From positions 62,001 to 126,000 of the forward strand of contig CAJULB010000002.1 in NCBI GenBank assembly GCA_910587005.1: 64,000 nucleotides of DNA. The letters run 5' to 3'. Source of the stretch: an uncultured Christensenellaceae bacterium. Lineage in GTDB: Bacteria > Bacillota > Clostridia > Christensenellales > Borkfalkiaceae. A program made the position numbers and the translations under genes. Positions 23,678 through 31,643 of this stretch are shown piece by piece; position 1 is the stretch's first letter, and every line of letters begins with the position of its first letter. The notes beneath the pieces were generated by a model that saw nothing but the letters and a program-made list of their open reading frames with translations, had not been told where the DNA came from and ran no database searches.

Positions 23678-23789
23678 TTTTAAATAATCTCCTGATAATT
23701 TTTTATATTTTATAATTTAATTTTGCCTTTCGGCTTGATTTGCGCTTTAAGGTTGCGCCTCCCGCTTCGATTTATCAAATTTTATGCTG

Positions 23790-24314
23790 TTAAGCTTGCT
23801 TCTGCTGTGCGATTGCGTTCAACACGCGCACCAGACCGCCCACAACGTTGTTGAGCACGCCCGCGATATTCGTTGCGGGAGCATTGATAGAACCAAGCAT
23901 CTTCGCAATGAGTTCCTCTCTGGACGGCATAGCGGCAAGAGCCTTAATGCCCGCCTTGTCAACGTAAGCGTTGTCAACGAAAGCGCTTTTCAAAACGATT
24001 TTACCGTCATAATCCTTCGCCGCGGCGGTCATAACCTTAGCGGCGTTGGTTTCGTCCGAGCCGAACGCAACAGCCGTGGGGCCGTTAAGGTCGCTGTCGA
24101 AATCGTTAAAACCCAAATCGTTTAAAGCCTTTCTTACAAGGGTGTTCTTATAAACTTTATACTCGCAACCGGCTTTTTTGCACTTGCTGCGAAGTTCGGA
24201 AACTTCTTTAACGGTAAGCTTGTTGTAATCTACAATTACAACCGACTTAGACGCTTTGATTTTTTCCGTAATTTCCTGAACAACTACTTTTTTAGCTTCG
24301 AAATTAGCTGACAA
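23790..24314 (-). CDS. rplJ: Ribosomal protein L10
   Basis: 174 residues: KVVVQEITEKIKASKSVVIVDY, ELRSKCKKAGCEYKVYKNTL and the C-terminal helix that binds L7/L12 dimers (NIAGVLNNVVGGLVRVLNAIAQ). The start codon is TTG at 24314, with GGAGG 7 bases upstream. L10 with L12 binds its own leader to control expression; such a leader lies upstream. Confidence 0.96.
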   Translation of the reverse strand: MSANFEAKKVVVQEITEKIKASKSVVIVDYNKLTVKEVSELRSKCKKAGCEYKVYKNTLVRKALNDLGFNDFDSDLNGPTAVAFGSDETNAAKVMTAAAKDYDGKIVLKSAFVDNAYVDKAGIKALAAMPSREELIAKMLGSINAPATNIAGVLNNVVGGLVRVLNAIAQQKQA

Positions 24315-24482
24315 ATTTCTACCTCCTTCAAAAATCTATAAATAAATTCCTTGTGCGCAAAGTGACACAAGGAATCAGAAATAATCGTTATTATCCGCTT
24401 ATTTAAAATACTTCCCGTCACCTGAGCGGGAAATTAAGCGTTGAACCGCACCCGCCTTCTTCGGCACTGAAATTAATTTACT
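24315..24482 (-). ncRNA. Ribosomal protein L10 leader
   Basis: A 168-base untranslated leader lies between a consensus promoter and rplJ, where Firmicutes carry the L10-L12 autoregulatory leader. It contains several hairpins, including CCTTGTGTC..GCACAAGG at 24347-24373 just before the ribosome site. Assigned from position and hairpins, not from a model match. Confidence 0.6.
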
Positions 24483-24488
24483 TTTTGT

Positions 24489-24517
24489 AGTATATATTCC
24501 GCAAAAAATTTTGTCAA
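24489..24517 (-). promoter_or_regulatory. Promoter of rplJ-rplL
   Basis: TTGACA (24517-24512), 17 bases, TATACT (24494-24489) on the minus strand. Confidence 0.8.
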
Positions 24518-24544
24518 ATATTTTCGCGTAAATATTTAACTTTT

Positions 24545-25234
24545 TTAACCTTTGTTGTAGTTAACGCGCACGCCGGGGCCCATTGTAGCCGAAAGCGTAA
24601 CGCTTTTGATATACTGTCCCTTAGCGGTAGCGGGCTTAGCCTTGACAATCGCGTCCATAAGCGCGTTGAAGTTTTCGGTAAGCTTTTCTACGCCGAACGA
24701 CTTTTTGCCGATTGCAACGTGAATAATCGCGGTTTTGTCAAGACGGTATTCAACCTTACCTGCCTTAACTTCCTTAACCGCCTTTGCAACGTCCATAGTA
24801 ACGGTGCCGCTCTTAGGGTTGGGCATCAAGCCCTTAGGGCCGAGGATACGTCCGATACGGCCTACCATACCCATCATATCGGGAGTGGTAATCATAACGT
24901 CGAAGTCGAACCAGTTCTGCGACTGAATACGCTGAATGGTTTCTTCCGCGCCGACGTAATCAGCGCCCGCCGCCGTTGCCGCGTCCGCCTTGTCGCCCTT
25001 TGCAATAACCAAAACCTTTTTGGTTTTGCCGGTACCGTTGGGAAGTACGAGAACGCCGCGGACCTGCTGGTCTGCCTGTCTGGGGTCAACGCCCAGACGG
25101 ATATGAAGTTCGATTGTTTCGTCGAATTTAGCTTTTGCCGTGTCCAGAACAAGCTTTGTAGCTTCGTTCAAATCGTAGGATTTAGAGCGGTCGTATGCGG
25201 CAATGCTTTCCGCGTATTTCTTTGAAAGTTTCAT
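24545..25234 (-). CDS. rplA: Ribosomal protein L1
   Basis: 229 residues: KSYDLNEATKLVLDTAKAKFDETIE, GVDPRQADQQVRG, the LPNGTGKTKKVLVIAKGDKA strand and GRILGPKGLMPNPKSGTVT, all family hallmarks. It binds 23S rRNA at the L1 stalk. It follows rplK by 16 bases. Confidence 0.97.
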   Translation of the reverse strand: MKLSKKYAESIAAYDRSKSYDLNEATKLVLDTAKAKFDETIELHIRLGVDPRQADQQVRGVLVLPNGTGKTKKVLVIAKGDKADAATAAGADYVGAEETIQRIQSQNWFDFDVMITTPDMMGMVGRIGRILGPKGLMPNPKSGTVTMDVAKAVKEVKAGKVEYRLDKTAIIHVAIGKKSFGVEKLTENFNALMDAIVKAKPATAKGQYIKSVTLSATMGPGVRVNYNKG

Positions 25235-25250
25235 AACTGTACGCCCCTCC

Positions 25251-25676
25251 TTATTCCTCTACCGTAACGCCCATCGAGCGCGCGGTGCCTTTAACCATGC
25301 TCTTAGCCGCTTCCAAATCGTCGCAGTTAAGGTCGGGCATTTTGGTCTTAGCAATTTCTTCAACCTGAGCTTTGGTCAGCTTGCCAACCTTGTCGCGGTT
25401 GGGGCGTGCGCTTGCCGTTTCGATACCCAGCGCCTTTTTGATAAGTACGGGGGTAGGGGGCGTTTTAAGCTCGAAAGTGAAGCTTCTGTCCTGATAAATC
25501 GTTACAACGCAAGGGATAATAAGTCCCGCCTGAGCGGCTGTTTTTGCGTTGAATTCCTTGGTAAAGCCGGGAATGTTAATTCCGTGAGGGCCGAGCGTAG
25601 AACCTACGGGAGGCGCGGGTGTTGCTTTACCGGCGGGAAGCTGCAGTTTGACTACTGCGGTAATCTTCTTTGCCAT
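25251..25676 (-). CDS. rplK: Ribosomal protein L11
   Basis: 141 residues: VVKLQLPAGKATPAPPVGSTLGPHGINI with the proline-rich L11 loop, then TFELKTPPTPVLIKKALG and GTARSMGVTVE. It forms the GTPase-associated centre. Followed by rplA. Confidence 0.97.
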   Translation of the reverse strand: MAKKITAVVKLQLPAGKATPAPPVGSTLGPHGINIPGFTKEFNAKTAAQAGLIIPCVVTIYQDRSFTFELKTPPTPVLIKKALGIETASARPNRDKVGKLTKAQVEEIAKTKMPDLNCDDLEAAKSMVKGTARSMGVTVEE

Positions 25677-25800
25677 AATAATATATCTCCTGTGTGGTTA
25701 TTGCGAGTGCGCCAGTGTAAAAAATTTAACACACTCTCCCACTTGATAACAATGTAATTACAGTTTAAAAACTGTCCGTCCAAACCGAAAAAATTAAACA

Positions 25801-25905
25801 GAAACAAGCAAGACAAGGCGCGCGAGCATTTTCAAGGGGAGTTTACTTTTCGTAAATGACCCGCAGAAAAGCGGAGCGCAACGCAGTATTGCGACGTTTA
25901 TATTT
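25801..25905. repeat. Post-stop dispersed repeat, copy 1
   Basis: Shares CAAGCAAGACAAGGCGCGCG and the CGCAACGCAGTATTGCG hairpin with copy 2; the middle differs. It ends 7 bases from the nusG stop codon and fills the nusG-rplK gap. Confidence 0.7.
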
Positions 25906-25911
25906 AATTTT

Positions 25912-26451
25912 TTAATCTAACTTTCTTATCTGAATATACTCAACTTCCACGTCGGTGTTTCTGCCGAACATCTGAATGTTGACTTTTGCTTTCTTTGCAA
26001 GGTCGTTCAGCTCGGTAATAGTTCCCTCGAAGCCTTCCAACGGACCGCTGTCCACGCCAACCTTGTCGCCGACCGCAAAAATTGCATCGGGGTCAACCTC
26101 TTCAAGGCGCATTTTGCGGATTTCGTCCTTTTTCATAGGAATAGGTCTTCCCTGCGGACCTACAAAGCCGGTAACACCGCGTGTGTTGGTTACCCAGTAC
26201 CAAAGCTGGTTAGAGTATATCATTTTTATAAACACATAGCAGGGCAACAGCTTGCGCTCTACAACCTTGCGCTTGCCATTTTTCTCTTCAATCGTCTGTT
26301 CCATAGGAATTTTGACGTCGAAAATCATATTCTGCAAATTGTTGTTTTCAATAAGCCGTTCCAGACTGTCCTTCACCATAGATTCGTAGCCGGAATATGT
26401 GTGAAGAATATACCAGCAGGGATTTTCGGTATCAGCTATGTTAGTTGCCAT
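25912..26451 (-). CDS. nusG: Transcription elongation/antitermination factor NusG
   Basis: 179 residues: the NGN domain (CWYILHTYSGYESMVKDSLE, LPCYVFIKM, VTNTRGVTGFVG) and the KOW domain (VGDKVGVDSGPLEGFEGTI, then VNIQMFGRNTDVEVEY). It acts on RNA polymerase and links it to the ribosome or Rho. It follows secE by 3 bases. Confidence 0.97.
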   Translation of the reverse strand: MATNIADTENPCWYILHTYSGYESMVKDSLERLIENNNLQNMIFDVKIPMEQTIEEKNGKRKVVERKLLPCYVFIKMIYSNQLWYWVTNTRGVTGFVGPQGRPIPMKKDEIRKMRLEEVDPDAIFAVGDKVGVDSGPLEGFEGTITELNDLAKKAKVNIQMFGRNTDVEVEYIQIRKLD

Positions 26452-26454
26452 AAT

Positions 26455-26691
26455 TTATTTACCGCCCAGCCCCGTGATAAGATTAAACAGCGCCTGAAGT
26501 CCCATATTCAGACCGGTAATAACTACAAGAAAAACAAAAACCACAACTAAAACTACGCAGGTCGTCTTTACCACTTTGGGGAAAGTAGGCCACGTAACTC
26601 TTTTCAGTTCGGAAAAGGTTTCCTTTATTTTTCTGCCCATTCTTACGAAGAAGTTGGGCTTTTTAGTTTCAGTATTTTTTTGGTTTGCCAT
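26455..26691 (-). CDS. secE: Preprotein translocase subunit SecE
   Basis: 78 residues: the amphipathic helix FVRMGRKIKETFSELKRVTWPTFP, containing the conserved LKRVTWP, then one transmembrane helix (TTCVVLVVVFVFLVVITGLN). SecE clamps SecY in the Sec channel. Typical position before nusG. Confidence 0.96.
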   Translation of the reverse strand: MANQKNTETKKPNFFVRMGRKIKETFSELKRVTWPTFPKVVKTTCVVLVVVFVFLVVITGLNMGLQALFNLITGLGGK

Positions 26692-26772
26692 AATAATACC
26701 TCAATAATAAACGTGCGCGACAGCGCAACTGCTGAACCAAAGCGGTTTAATTAACCGCAAAGCCTGCAAAAA

Positions 26773-26882
26773 CACAGAGATGCAAGCAAGACAAGGCGCG
26801 CGAGCACCGTCCGCAGCGAGCGTACACAGACGTACGCGACCAAGGCGCACAGCGCAACACAGTATTGCGCCGCATATATGCG
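26773..26882. repeat. Post-stop dispersed repeat, copy 2
   Basis: Carries CAAGCAAGACAAGGCGCGCG, CGTCCGCAGCGAGCG, GTACACAGACGTACGCGACC and the hairpin GCGCAA-CACAGTA-TTGCGC. It abuts the rpmG stop codon (26886). Confidence 0.7.
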
Positions 26883-26885
26883 TTT

Positions 26886-27053
26886 TTATTTGCTTTCTTT
26901 ATGCTCGGTGTGCTTCTTGCAGAAAGGGCAGTACTTTGAAATAGTAAGCCTGTCGGGGTCGTTGCGCTTGTTTTTATAACTGTCGTAATTGCGGTGCTTG
27001 CAAACTGTGCACTCGAACGTTATCTTAGTTCTGACATCTGCTTTCTTAGCCAT
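26886..27053 (-). CDS. rpmG: Ribosomal protein L33
   Basis: 55 residues: MAKKADVRTKITFECTVCKH, RNYDSYKNKRNDPDRL, SKYCPFCKKHTEHKESK. The two C-x-x-C pairs make it the zinc-binding form of L33. GGAG lies 10 bases before the ATG. First gene of the secE-nusG-rplK-rplA cluster. Confidence 0.95.
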   Translation of the reverse strand: MAKKADVRTKITFECTVCKHRNYDSYKNKRNDPDRLTISKYCPFCKKHTEHKESK

Positions 27054-27222
27054 TTTGGAAAAACTCCGTACAAAAAAATTACACCCCCCTTTTGGGTGCT
27101 AATTGAGTTTAACACACCCGTCAAGGGCTTGTCAACCTATTTTTTATCCGTTTTATATCTATTTTATATAATTTTTTTAAGTTGAACCGCTGGACTTGCT
27201 GTCATTCTAAGCTTTTCTATCT

Positions 27223-27329
27223 GTCATTCTGAGCGTAAGCGAAGAATCTGATAGTCCTAACCGTAACCCAAATCCCCTTAACATACATTATAAACCACAA
27301 TCAGATGCTTCCGCAAGCGTCAGCATGAC
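27223..27329. repeat. MITE-like dispersed repeat, unit 3
   Basis: GTCATTCTGAGCGTAAGCGA left end, GCAAGCGTCAGCATGAC right end. With unit 4 it fills the 441-base gap upstream of rpmG. Confidence 0.8.
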
Positions 27330-27376
27330 AATGTTTCAACATTTGTCTTGCTGTCATTCTGAACGCATGACTTTCT

Positions 27377-27483
27377 GTCATTCTGAGCGCAAGCGAAGAA
27401 TCTGATAGTCCTAACCGTAACCCAAATCCCCTTAACATACGTTGTAAGCCACAATCAGATGCTTCCGCAAGCGTCAGCATGAC
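27377..27483. repeat. MITE-like dispersed repeat, unit 4
   Basis: 107 bases in the same orientation as unit 3 and nearly identical to it, 48 bases downstream. The two make a tandem pair. Confidence 0.8.
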
Positions 27484-27495
27484 AAGTTTCAACCT

Positions 27496-27696
27496 TTACC
27501 CCCTACCAACAAGCTCGTCAAGCGTTATTTCATAAAAGTCCGCAAGCTTAATGCAATCTATAATATCGGGAATATGAATATTACTCTCCCACCTTGAAAT
27601 GTTTTGCTGTTTTATATCTGTCAGCCTTGCCAATTCGCTTTGTGATAAGCCTGAGTTCTGTCTGTGTTCTTTTAATGCATTGCCTATATTTATCAT
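27496..27696 (-). CDS. XRE-family repressor paired with a small-protein gene
   Basis: 66 residues from the ATG at 27696, with GAGG 8 bases upstream: IGNALKEHRQNSGLSQSELA, LTDIKQQNISRWESN, CIKLADFYEITLDELVGRG. It is a single HTH regulator, divergent from the 93-aa gene at 27791. Two palindromes of the form TACAC-N6-GTGTA between them are very probably its operators; one lies in its own promoter region and one inside the neighbour's promoter. Confidence 0.88.
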   Translation of the reverse strand: MINIGNALKEHRQNSGLSQSELARLTDIKQQNISRWESNIHIPDIIDCIKLADFYEITLDELVGRG

Positions 27697-27715
27697 TGCA
27701 GTTGCCTCAAACAAT

Positions 27716-27770
27716 ATTTTACACAAAATCGTGTAAAATAGTTGACTTACACGTTATCGTGTAGTACAAT
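27716..27770. promoter_or_regulatory. Two TACAC-N6-GTGTA operators with divergent promoter
   Basis: O1 at 27716-27739 has 9-base arms (ATTTTACAC / GTGTAAAAT). O2 at 27748-27763 (TACACG-TTAT-CGTGTA) exactly fills the spacer between TTGACT (27742-27747) and TACAAT (27765-27770) of the rightward promoter, so binding there should block it. Confidence 0.75.
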
Positions 27771-27790
27771 AAAAACAGTGAGGTACACCT

Positions 27791-28072
27791 ATGCACTACC
27801 CGATAATAAAAGACATATTTTTTAACAGCCCCTACGCAAGCGAGAATATGCCCGTAACCGACGAACATAAAAAAATCGCAAAAAAGCTGTTTGAGTTTGA
27901 AGAAAGCATAAAAAAATACCTGCCCGAAAAAGACAGCGAAAGAATAATTGCGGAATACTCGCTTTTGCAGGGCGAGCTGAATTCCGAAACGGAAAGCACA
28001 AGCTTTACCGAGGGTTTCAAAATCGGGCTTTTGGTCGGATTCGAGGTGTTTTCCGATTTATTGAAAAAATAA
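27791..28072 (+). CDS. Small DUF6809-like protein, 93 aa
   Basis: Helical acidic protein. The C-terminus SFTEGFKIGLLVGFEVFSDLL has the F-x-x-G-F-(K/R)-x-G pattern of DUF6809-like small proteins of Firmicutes and their phages. The N-terminus starts MHYPIIKDIFFNSPYASEN. GTGAGG serves as ribosome site. Its promoter carries an operator for the divergent XRE protein, so it is a tightly controlled accessory gene. Function unknown. A shorter relative lies at 43028-43240. Confidence 0.7.
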   Translation: MHYPIIKDIFFNSPYASENMPVTDEHKKIAKKLFEFEESIKKYLPEKDSERIIAEYSLLQGELNSETESTSFTEGFKIGLLVGFEVFSDLLKK

Positions 28073-28078
28073 TTTAAG

Positions 28079-28112
28079 CCGCCCGCGGACAAAATCAAGT
28101 CCGCGGGCGGCG
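28079..28112. terminator. Bidirectional terminator
   Basis: CCGCCCGCGGAC and complement between convergent genes. Confidence 0.8.
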
Positions 28113-28135
28113 TTCACTGCTAAAACATAAAGTAC

Positions 28136-28585
28136 TTAATTTAAATTACCGTCGTCGGGGTTGCTCTGCGTGGTGAACGCAAACACGTCCCTGTCCTCGG
28201 GGAACACAGGCCCCGAAATTACGGGCAGATACAGCGGGGGGATTTGCACGCTTGCCATAAGCGAAGAAACCGCCGTGCGCAAATAGGGGTATAAAAGCTT
28301 TGTCGCGTCGATTACAAAGCGCCTTTCCTCGTCCGCGTTTTTAATATCCTCCACAACGAACAAACCGACGATTGAAACGGTTATATTAAAGGGTTTAGGC
28401 TCCTGCTCGGTGCTTTCTATTTTAAGCGAAAGCCCTACCTGGCTTACCTTTTCGCCCTCCTTTGCCATACGCGCCACGCGCGAAAACTGGGGCTTTATTT
28501 CAACCTTACCGTCGGGCGAGGGCGCAATTCCCGTATCCCTGAAATTGTATTCCGTCGTTTTTACGCCGATTACGTTATATTTCAT
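28136..28585 (-). CDS. SecB-like chaperone domain protein
   Basis: 149 residues from the ATG at 28585 (AGGAG 8 bases upstream). The order resembles the SecB fold: FSRVARMAKEGEKVSQVGLSL, PFNITVSIVGLFVVED, then LLYPYLRTAVSSLMASVQIPPLYLPVI, which parallels the LFPYARE...GGFPPL.L.P segment of SecB. Classical SecB keeps preproteins unfolded in Gram-negative bacteria; SecB-like proteins in other groups often serve toxin-antitoxin or unknown roles. No toxin is adjacent. The assignment is by pattern only. Confidence 0.6.
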   Translation of the reverse strand: MKYNVIGVKTTEYNFRDTGIAPSPDGKVEIKPQFSRVARMAKEGEKVSQVGLSLKIESTEQEPKPFNITVSIVGLFVVEDIKNADEERRFVIDATKLLYPYLRTAVSSLMASVQIPPLYLPVISGPVFPEDRDVFAFTTQSNPDDGNLN

Positions 28586-28782
28586 AATTAAATCTCCTGA
28601 ACTTATTGCGTTTATTATACCGCTTGTGGCAAAAATTGTCAACGCTACTTACAGTTTTAGCCGATTTTTTTACAAAAATTACATTTTACATCTTGAAAAA
28701 CGTTAAACCGTGCCTTATAATAGTAAACGCGTGCCTTTTCAACGCAATAAAAGCGCGCAAACCGCACTTAATCGGGGGAATT

Positions 28783-30288
28783 ATGTCCAGAAAAACGCTC
28801 TATTTCGACAGCTGTTGCGGCTATGTTGTTTCCGCCGCGGCTGAAAACGGAAAACTTACCGAATTCGGCTACGAACGGCTTGACCGCGGCACCGTAATAG
28901 GCAACATTTATAAAGGCAGGGTAGAAAGTATTTTAACGGGTATGCAGGCGGCTTTCGTCAACTGCGGACTTGCCCGCAACTGCTACCTTTCCACCGAGGG
29001 CGAACTGCCCGACGCGGACAAGTACGACAGCGGAAAAACCGAAAACGGCTGTACCGCGCCCGCATTCCCCCCGCTTAAAGTCGGCGATGAGGTTATGGTT
29101 CAGGTAGTCAAAGCGCCCGTAGGCAAAAAGGGCGCAAAAGTAACCCTGCGGCCCTCGTTTGTGGGCAATTGCCTCATATATATGCCCGAAATACCGTTTG
29201 TGGGCGTATCCCGCAAGATAGCCGACGAAGAGCTTCGGCGCAACCTTGCATTTTCCGCCGAACGGCTTAAAAAGCCCGAAGAGGGTTTAATTTTAAGAAC
29301 CGCCGCCCCCTATGCAAAGCGCGACCAGCTTCAAATAGAATACAGCTACTTAAAGAACACATATGCGGGGGTCAAACGCGCTTTCGAGGAGGCAAACGTC
29401 GGCGATTTACTGCACACGGACAGCTCGCTCCCCGTGCGCGTTCTGCGCGACACGCTTGCAAACGAGGTTGACGGAATAGTCGTCGGCACAAAGGAGCTGA
29501 AAGCGCAGATAGACGGTATAATGAGCTTGTTCCCACCGCACACGCGCCGTCCAGTGACCTTGCACGATACGGGCAGGGATATGATGGAAGAACTCGGCGT
29601 AACCCGCCAGATAAGCGAGCTTGCCTCCCCACGCGTGGACCTTGACAACGGCGCTTACCTTGTAATAGAAAAGACCGAGGCGCTGACCGTAATCGACGTA
29701 AACACGGGTAAATTTACGGGCGACGACAGTCTTGAACAGACTGTATACTACACAAATATCCTTGCCGCCCGCGAAATTGCACGGCAGGTAAAACTGCGCA
29801 ATATCGGCGGTATAGTGGTTGTCGATTTCATAGATATGCTTAACGAAACGCACAAAAACGCGCTTGTGGAGGAGCTTGAACGCGCGCTCGCTGCGGACAA
29901 AGCAAAGTGCGCCGTTTCGCCTATGTCGCAGTTCGGACTGGTGGAATTCACCCGCAAACGCATAGGCATAAACCCGCTTTCGCACATGATAAAGCCGTGC
30001 AGATATTGCAGGGAAGCGGGGCACACTTTAAAGGAAGAGTTTATTATTTTCGGACTGCGCGCAAAATTAATGCGCCTTGTGACTGAGGGCGCAACCGCAA
30101 TACGCGTTGATATGAACGCGGAAGTGCTTGCAAAGCTTGCAGAGTTTACCGATATGCTTACAGACCTGCGCAACCGCTGTAAAACGGCAAAAATTTACGC
30201 GGTACCGCACAAAACTTACCACGAAGAACAGCTTAACTTCCGCACTATGGAGTTTGAAATCCCCAAAGAAGCTTTTCATATTACATAA
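28783..30288 (+). CDS. rng: Ribonuclease G/E family protein
   Basis: 501 residues from the ATG at 28783 (GGGGGA upstream); the longer frame is rejected. An S1-like start (RGTVIGNIYKGRVESILTGMQAAFVNCG) is followed by an RNase H-like and DNase I-like core with the metal site DVNTGKFTG, NIGGIVVVDFIDM and the zinc-link PCRYCREAGH. It lacks the long C-terminal scaffold of RNase E, so RNase G type. Endonucleolytic rRNA and mRNA processing is expected. Divergent from the SecB-like gene. Confidence 0.92.
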   Translation: MSRKTLYFDSCCGYVVSAAAENGKLTEFGYERLDRGTVIGNIYKGRVESILTGMQAAFVNCGLARNCYLSTEGELPDADKYDSGKTENGCTAPAFPPLKVGDEVMVQVVKAPVGKKGAKVTLRPSFVGNCLIYMPEIPFVGVSRKIADEELRRNLAFSAERLKKPEEGLILRTAAPYAKRDQLQIEYSYLKNTYAGVKRAFEEANVGDLLHTDSSLPVRVLRDTLANEVDGIVVGTKELKAQIDGIMSLFPPHTRRPVTLHDTGRDMMEELGVTRQISELASPRVDLDNGAYLVIEKTEALTVIDVNTGKFTGDDSLEQTVYYTNILAAREIARQVKLRNIGGIVVVDFIDMLNETHKNALVEELERALAADKAKCAVSPMSQFGLVEFTRKRIGINPLSHMIKPCRYCREAGHTLKEEFIIFGLRAKLMRLVTEGATAIRVDMNAEVLAKLAEFTDMLTDLRNRCKTAKIYAVPHKTYHEEQLNFRTMEFEIPKEAFHIT

Positions 30289-30314
30289 ATTTTAATAAAG
30301 AATTATAAAAGATA

Positions 30315-30360
30315 AGTCCCGCGCGTGCAAAATTGCACGCGCGGGACTGTTTTAATTTTT
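30315..30360 (+). terminator. Terminator of rng
   Basis: A perfect 16-base stem AGTCCCGCGCGTGCAA / complement, then TTTTAATTTTT. Confidence 0.9.
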
Positions 30361-30386
30361 AAAACCGTTAGCTAAGTTGAAACATT

Positions 30387-30485
30387 GTCATGCTGACGCT
30401 TGCGGAAGCATCTGATTGTGGCTTACAACGTACGTTAATGACGCCCCTACCCCCCTGCCTTAGGCGGGGGGATAAAGGGGGGTGG
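30387..30485. repeat. Half MITE-like unit joined to a C/G-rich repeat
   Basis: GTCATGCTGACGCTTGCGG (reverse orientation of the right end of the MITE family) up to 30439, then the ACCCCCCTGCC...GGGGGGTGG family to 30485. Confidence 0.65.
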
Positions 30486-30497
30486 CACCATTCCATA

Positions 30498-31220
30498 TCA
30501 CCCTTTAAAACCCCAAACGGGGTTAAAACGCTTTTTAAATATAAGCCCGTCGCAAACGTTCCAGTCCTTATCCCAGCCCTCGGGCTTTTCTTCAACCGCG
30601 CAGTAAACGGTAAGCTTTTTCTTTCCGCTTAAAAAGAACGGAGCGCGCCCGATTTCTTCAACGCTTGCGGGAATAACAACCTCCGTAAGCTTGTAACAGC
30701 AATCAAAAGCATGCGCGCCCAGCTTTTTAAGTCCTTTTGGTAAATTTACGCTTGTCAGCCCCTCGCAATCGGAAAACGCGCTGTCGCAAATTTCCTCCAA
30801 GCCTTCGGGCAGTTCGATATCTTCAAGCGCGAAGCAGTCGCCGAAAGCAAACTCGTCGATAATTTTAAGACTTTTCGGCAAAGTAACTTTTTTAAGGTTA
30901 CTGCAAAACCAGAAAGTGCTTTGGCTTATTTTGGTCAGCCCCTCGCACAGAACCGCCTCCTCCAAAGTCTTGCACTCGTAAAACGCAAGCTCCATATCCT
31001 CAACCGAGCCCGCAATAGTTACCTTTCTGAAATTAGGGCATTCGCCTATAAAATTTTCGTGCAGTTTTTTAACACCCTCGGAAATTACCAAGCTTTCCAG
31101 ATTCTCGCACATAAAAAACGCGTATTCGCCCACTTCCGTAACTCCGTCGGGAATAACAACGTGCTTGTCCTCGCCCGTGTAGTGCGTCAAAACTCCGTTT
31201 TCAATAGTAAAACCGTCCAT
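30498..31220 (-). CDS. BspA-type leucine-rich repeat protein
   Basis: 240 residues from the ATG at 31220 (AGGTGG upstream). After an N-terminal cap (FTIENGVLTHYTGEDKHVVI) come about six repeats of the BspA/LRR_5 kind: VTEVGEYAFFMCENLESLVI, LTKISQSTFWFCSNLKKVTL, LKIIDEFAFGDCFALEDIEL, LEEICDSAFSDCEGLTSVNL, LKKLGAHAFDCCYKLTEVVI. There is no signal peptide, so a cytoplasmic location is implied. The cap KKLTVYCAVEEKPEGWDKDW resembles the decayed paralogue next door. The last residues (WGFKG) come from DNA beside the repeat, so the 3' end may have been altered. Confidence 0.85.
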   Translation of the reverse strand: MDGFTIENGVLTHYTGEDKHVVIPDGVTEVGEYAFFMCENLESLVISEGVKKLHENFIGECPNFRKVTIAGSVEDMELAFYECKTLEEAVLCEGLTKISQSTFWFCSNLKKVTLPKSLKIIDEFAFGDCFALEDIELPEGLEEICDSAFSDCEGLTSVNLPKGLKKLGAHAFDCCYKLTEVVIPASVEEIGRAPFFLSGKKKLTVYCAVEEKPEGWDKDWNVCDGLIFKKRFNPVWGFKG

Positions 31221-31286
31221 AAACCACCTTTTTTCTTTTTCAGTCAGCGGAATTATAACATTGCCGTAAGAATTTTTCAACCGTTT

Positions 31287-31567
31287 CTACCCTTGCGCAA
31301 CAACTTTTACGCGCAGTGGAACCGCACCGTCCTCGTATACGTTCCAGTCGCCAGCCCACGCGCCCGTATCAGCGCGCCTTGCAACGAAAACGGTAACTTC
31401 GGGGCTCGCTTTAAGCACATTGCCCCCTGCATATGCCGTACTTTATGGGATTTACTATGCAGAATAAATGCGCAGTCAATCTTTTTCACACCGTCGGGAA
31501 TTACTATTTCGGTTTTATTTCCCGAATAGTCGGTAAGCACGCCGTTTACTGTTTTAAATTCGTCCAT
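31287..31567 (-). pseudogene. Decayed BspA-type leucine-rich repeat gene
   Basis: Starts like its neighbour (MDEFKTVNGVLTDYSGNKTE, IVIPDGVKKID, ribosome site GGAAAGGAA) but loses the repeats at once. The original frame then resumes in another phase: residues VTVFVARRADTGAWAGDWNV up to a TAG at 31287 match the C-terminal cap of the intact gene (DWNVCDG). All LRR units have therefore been deleted and the frame shifted. The annotated-looking 86-residue product is probably meaningless. Confidence 0.75.
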
Positions 31568-31643
31568 TTTTCCTTTCCTTAGCTTAAAAGCGGAGGCAAG
31601 CCCCCCCGCTTTCTTTTTCATTTGTATTGACCTTAAACGTAAA

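Noticed and set aside
31307..31567. 86-aa protein as an intact gene
   Set aside because: The C-terminal half is a frameshifted remnant of a leucine-rich repeat protein.
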